From: Choristoneura fumiferana
Lineage: Eukaryota; Arthropoda; Insecta; Lepidoptera; Tortricidae
DNA length: 64,000 nt
Direction of reading: 5' to 3'
NCBI RefSeq assembly: GCF_025370935.1
Contig: NC_133490.1
Coordinates: forward strand, 3,992,909-4,056,908
In this document: positions 63,831 through 64,000 of the stretch, in pieces
Layout of the letters: each line of letters starts with the position of its first letter
How positions within the stretch are numbered: position 1 is the first letter of the stretch
Position numbers and translations under genes: made by a program
Notes under the pieces: generated by a model
Seen by the model: only the letters and a program-made list of their open reading frames with translations
What the model was told of the DNA's origin: nothing
Databases searched by the model: none

Positions 63831-64000
63831 AAAATAATAATAACAATAATTTAGTTCTGAAATATACATTTCAGGTCAAGTAACCGTTAAGCTTTTGGAT
63901 TTTGAAGGCAAGTTCACGTCTGCCGCCCCCAAAGTTAGCTCACACGCACTCATGTCATGCTCTGAAAGCAGAGTGGTACCGAGGGCATGGTTTAGGACTA
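63831..64000. other. Window edge, possibly upstream LINE-Y sequence
   Basis: It directly precedes LINE-Y on the minus strand and is GC-richer at its end (TTCACGTCTGCCGCCCCCAA). It may hold LINE-Y coding sequence running off the window; no motif was recognised. Confidence 0.3.

Overview
This window looks like intergenic or deep intronic DNA from a moth or butterfly. It is AT-rich, has no long intact host gene, and is packed with short interspersed and nested repeats of types familiar from Lepidoptera: tRNA-derived SINEs ending in GATGATG, RTE-like LINE 3' ends with the same tail, palindromic MITEs, and non-autonomous hAT-like elements. Family names below are working labels for this window: SINE-A (box A GGCCTAGTGG, GATGATG tail), SINE-B (GATGGCCAAGTGG head), SINE-C (GTGTAGCGGTATAGCAC head), D1 (ends ACAAGCTTTT), D2 (starts ACCCCCGACGCAAAAA), D3 (starts AGCTGTTGCCCGCG), D4 (starts ACCGGCCAAGAGCGTG), D5 (ACCCGTGTGGTGTCGGG), D6 (GGCAAACGAGCAAATGG), D7 (GAGAGGTCTCCGAAATG), D8 (TAGGTAGTGCCAC), D9 (GCAGGGCTACTACGAAACTC), and LINE-X and LINE-Y for two LINE 3' ends.

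Layout. 0-9 kb: SINE-A and RTE pieces, a MITE with a TAA target duplication, SINE-B, D1 copies (one between 170-bp inverted arms), and a SINE-A with a 12-bp duplication. 9-18 kb: D3 and D2 copies, the only near full-length SINE-A (11588-11915), a three-armed hairpin element, a duplicated splice-acceptor-like segment at 15.4-16.0 kb, and a D4 element. 18-31 kb: more SINE-A, a 240-bp palindrome, a terminal-inverted-repeat element at 22.1-22.6 kb, a hAT-like element with an exact 8-bp duplication (27119-27540), and a decayed RTE reverse transcriptase end split by another insertion. 31-39 kb: mostly featureless AT-rich DNA with D2, D4, LINE-X and a TTA-flanked MITE. 39.6-40.6 kb: a 385-bp unit containing SINE-C, repeated head to tail with almost no divergence and bounded by a perfect 102-bp palindrome. 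42-47 kb: nested D7/D3/D5, then a possible 2.8-kb DNA transposon broken by a frameshifted LINE reverse transcriptase tail. 48-64 kb: a 728-bp inverted-repeat element, more SINE-A and RTE ends, a compound SINE-C inversion at 59.4-60.1 kb, a second hAT-like element with an exact 8-bp duplication, and SINE-B.

The repeats interact as mobile-element layers: an RTE-like LINE is the likely source of the machinery copying SINE-A, since both share the same 3' end; DNA-element remnants have no transposase of their own here; newer insertions land in older ones. Host coding evidence is weak: several short open stretches have good splice signals, but none can be tied to a known protein from sequence alone. 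All family names beyond broad class are inferred without database comparison.
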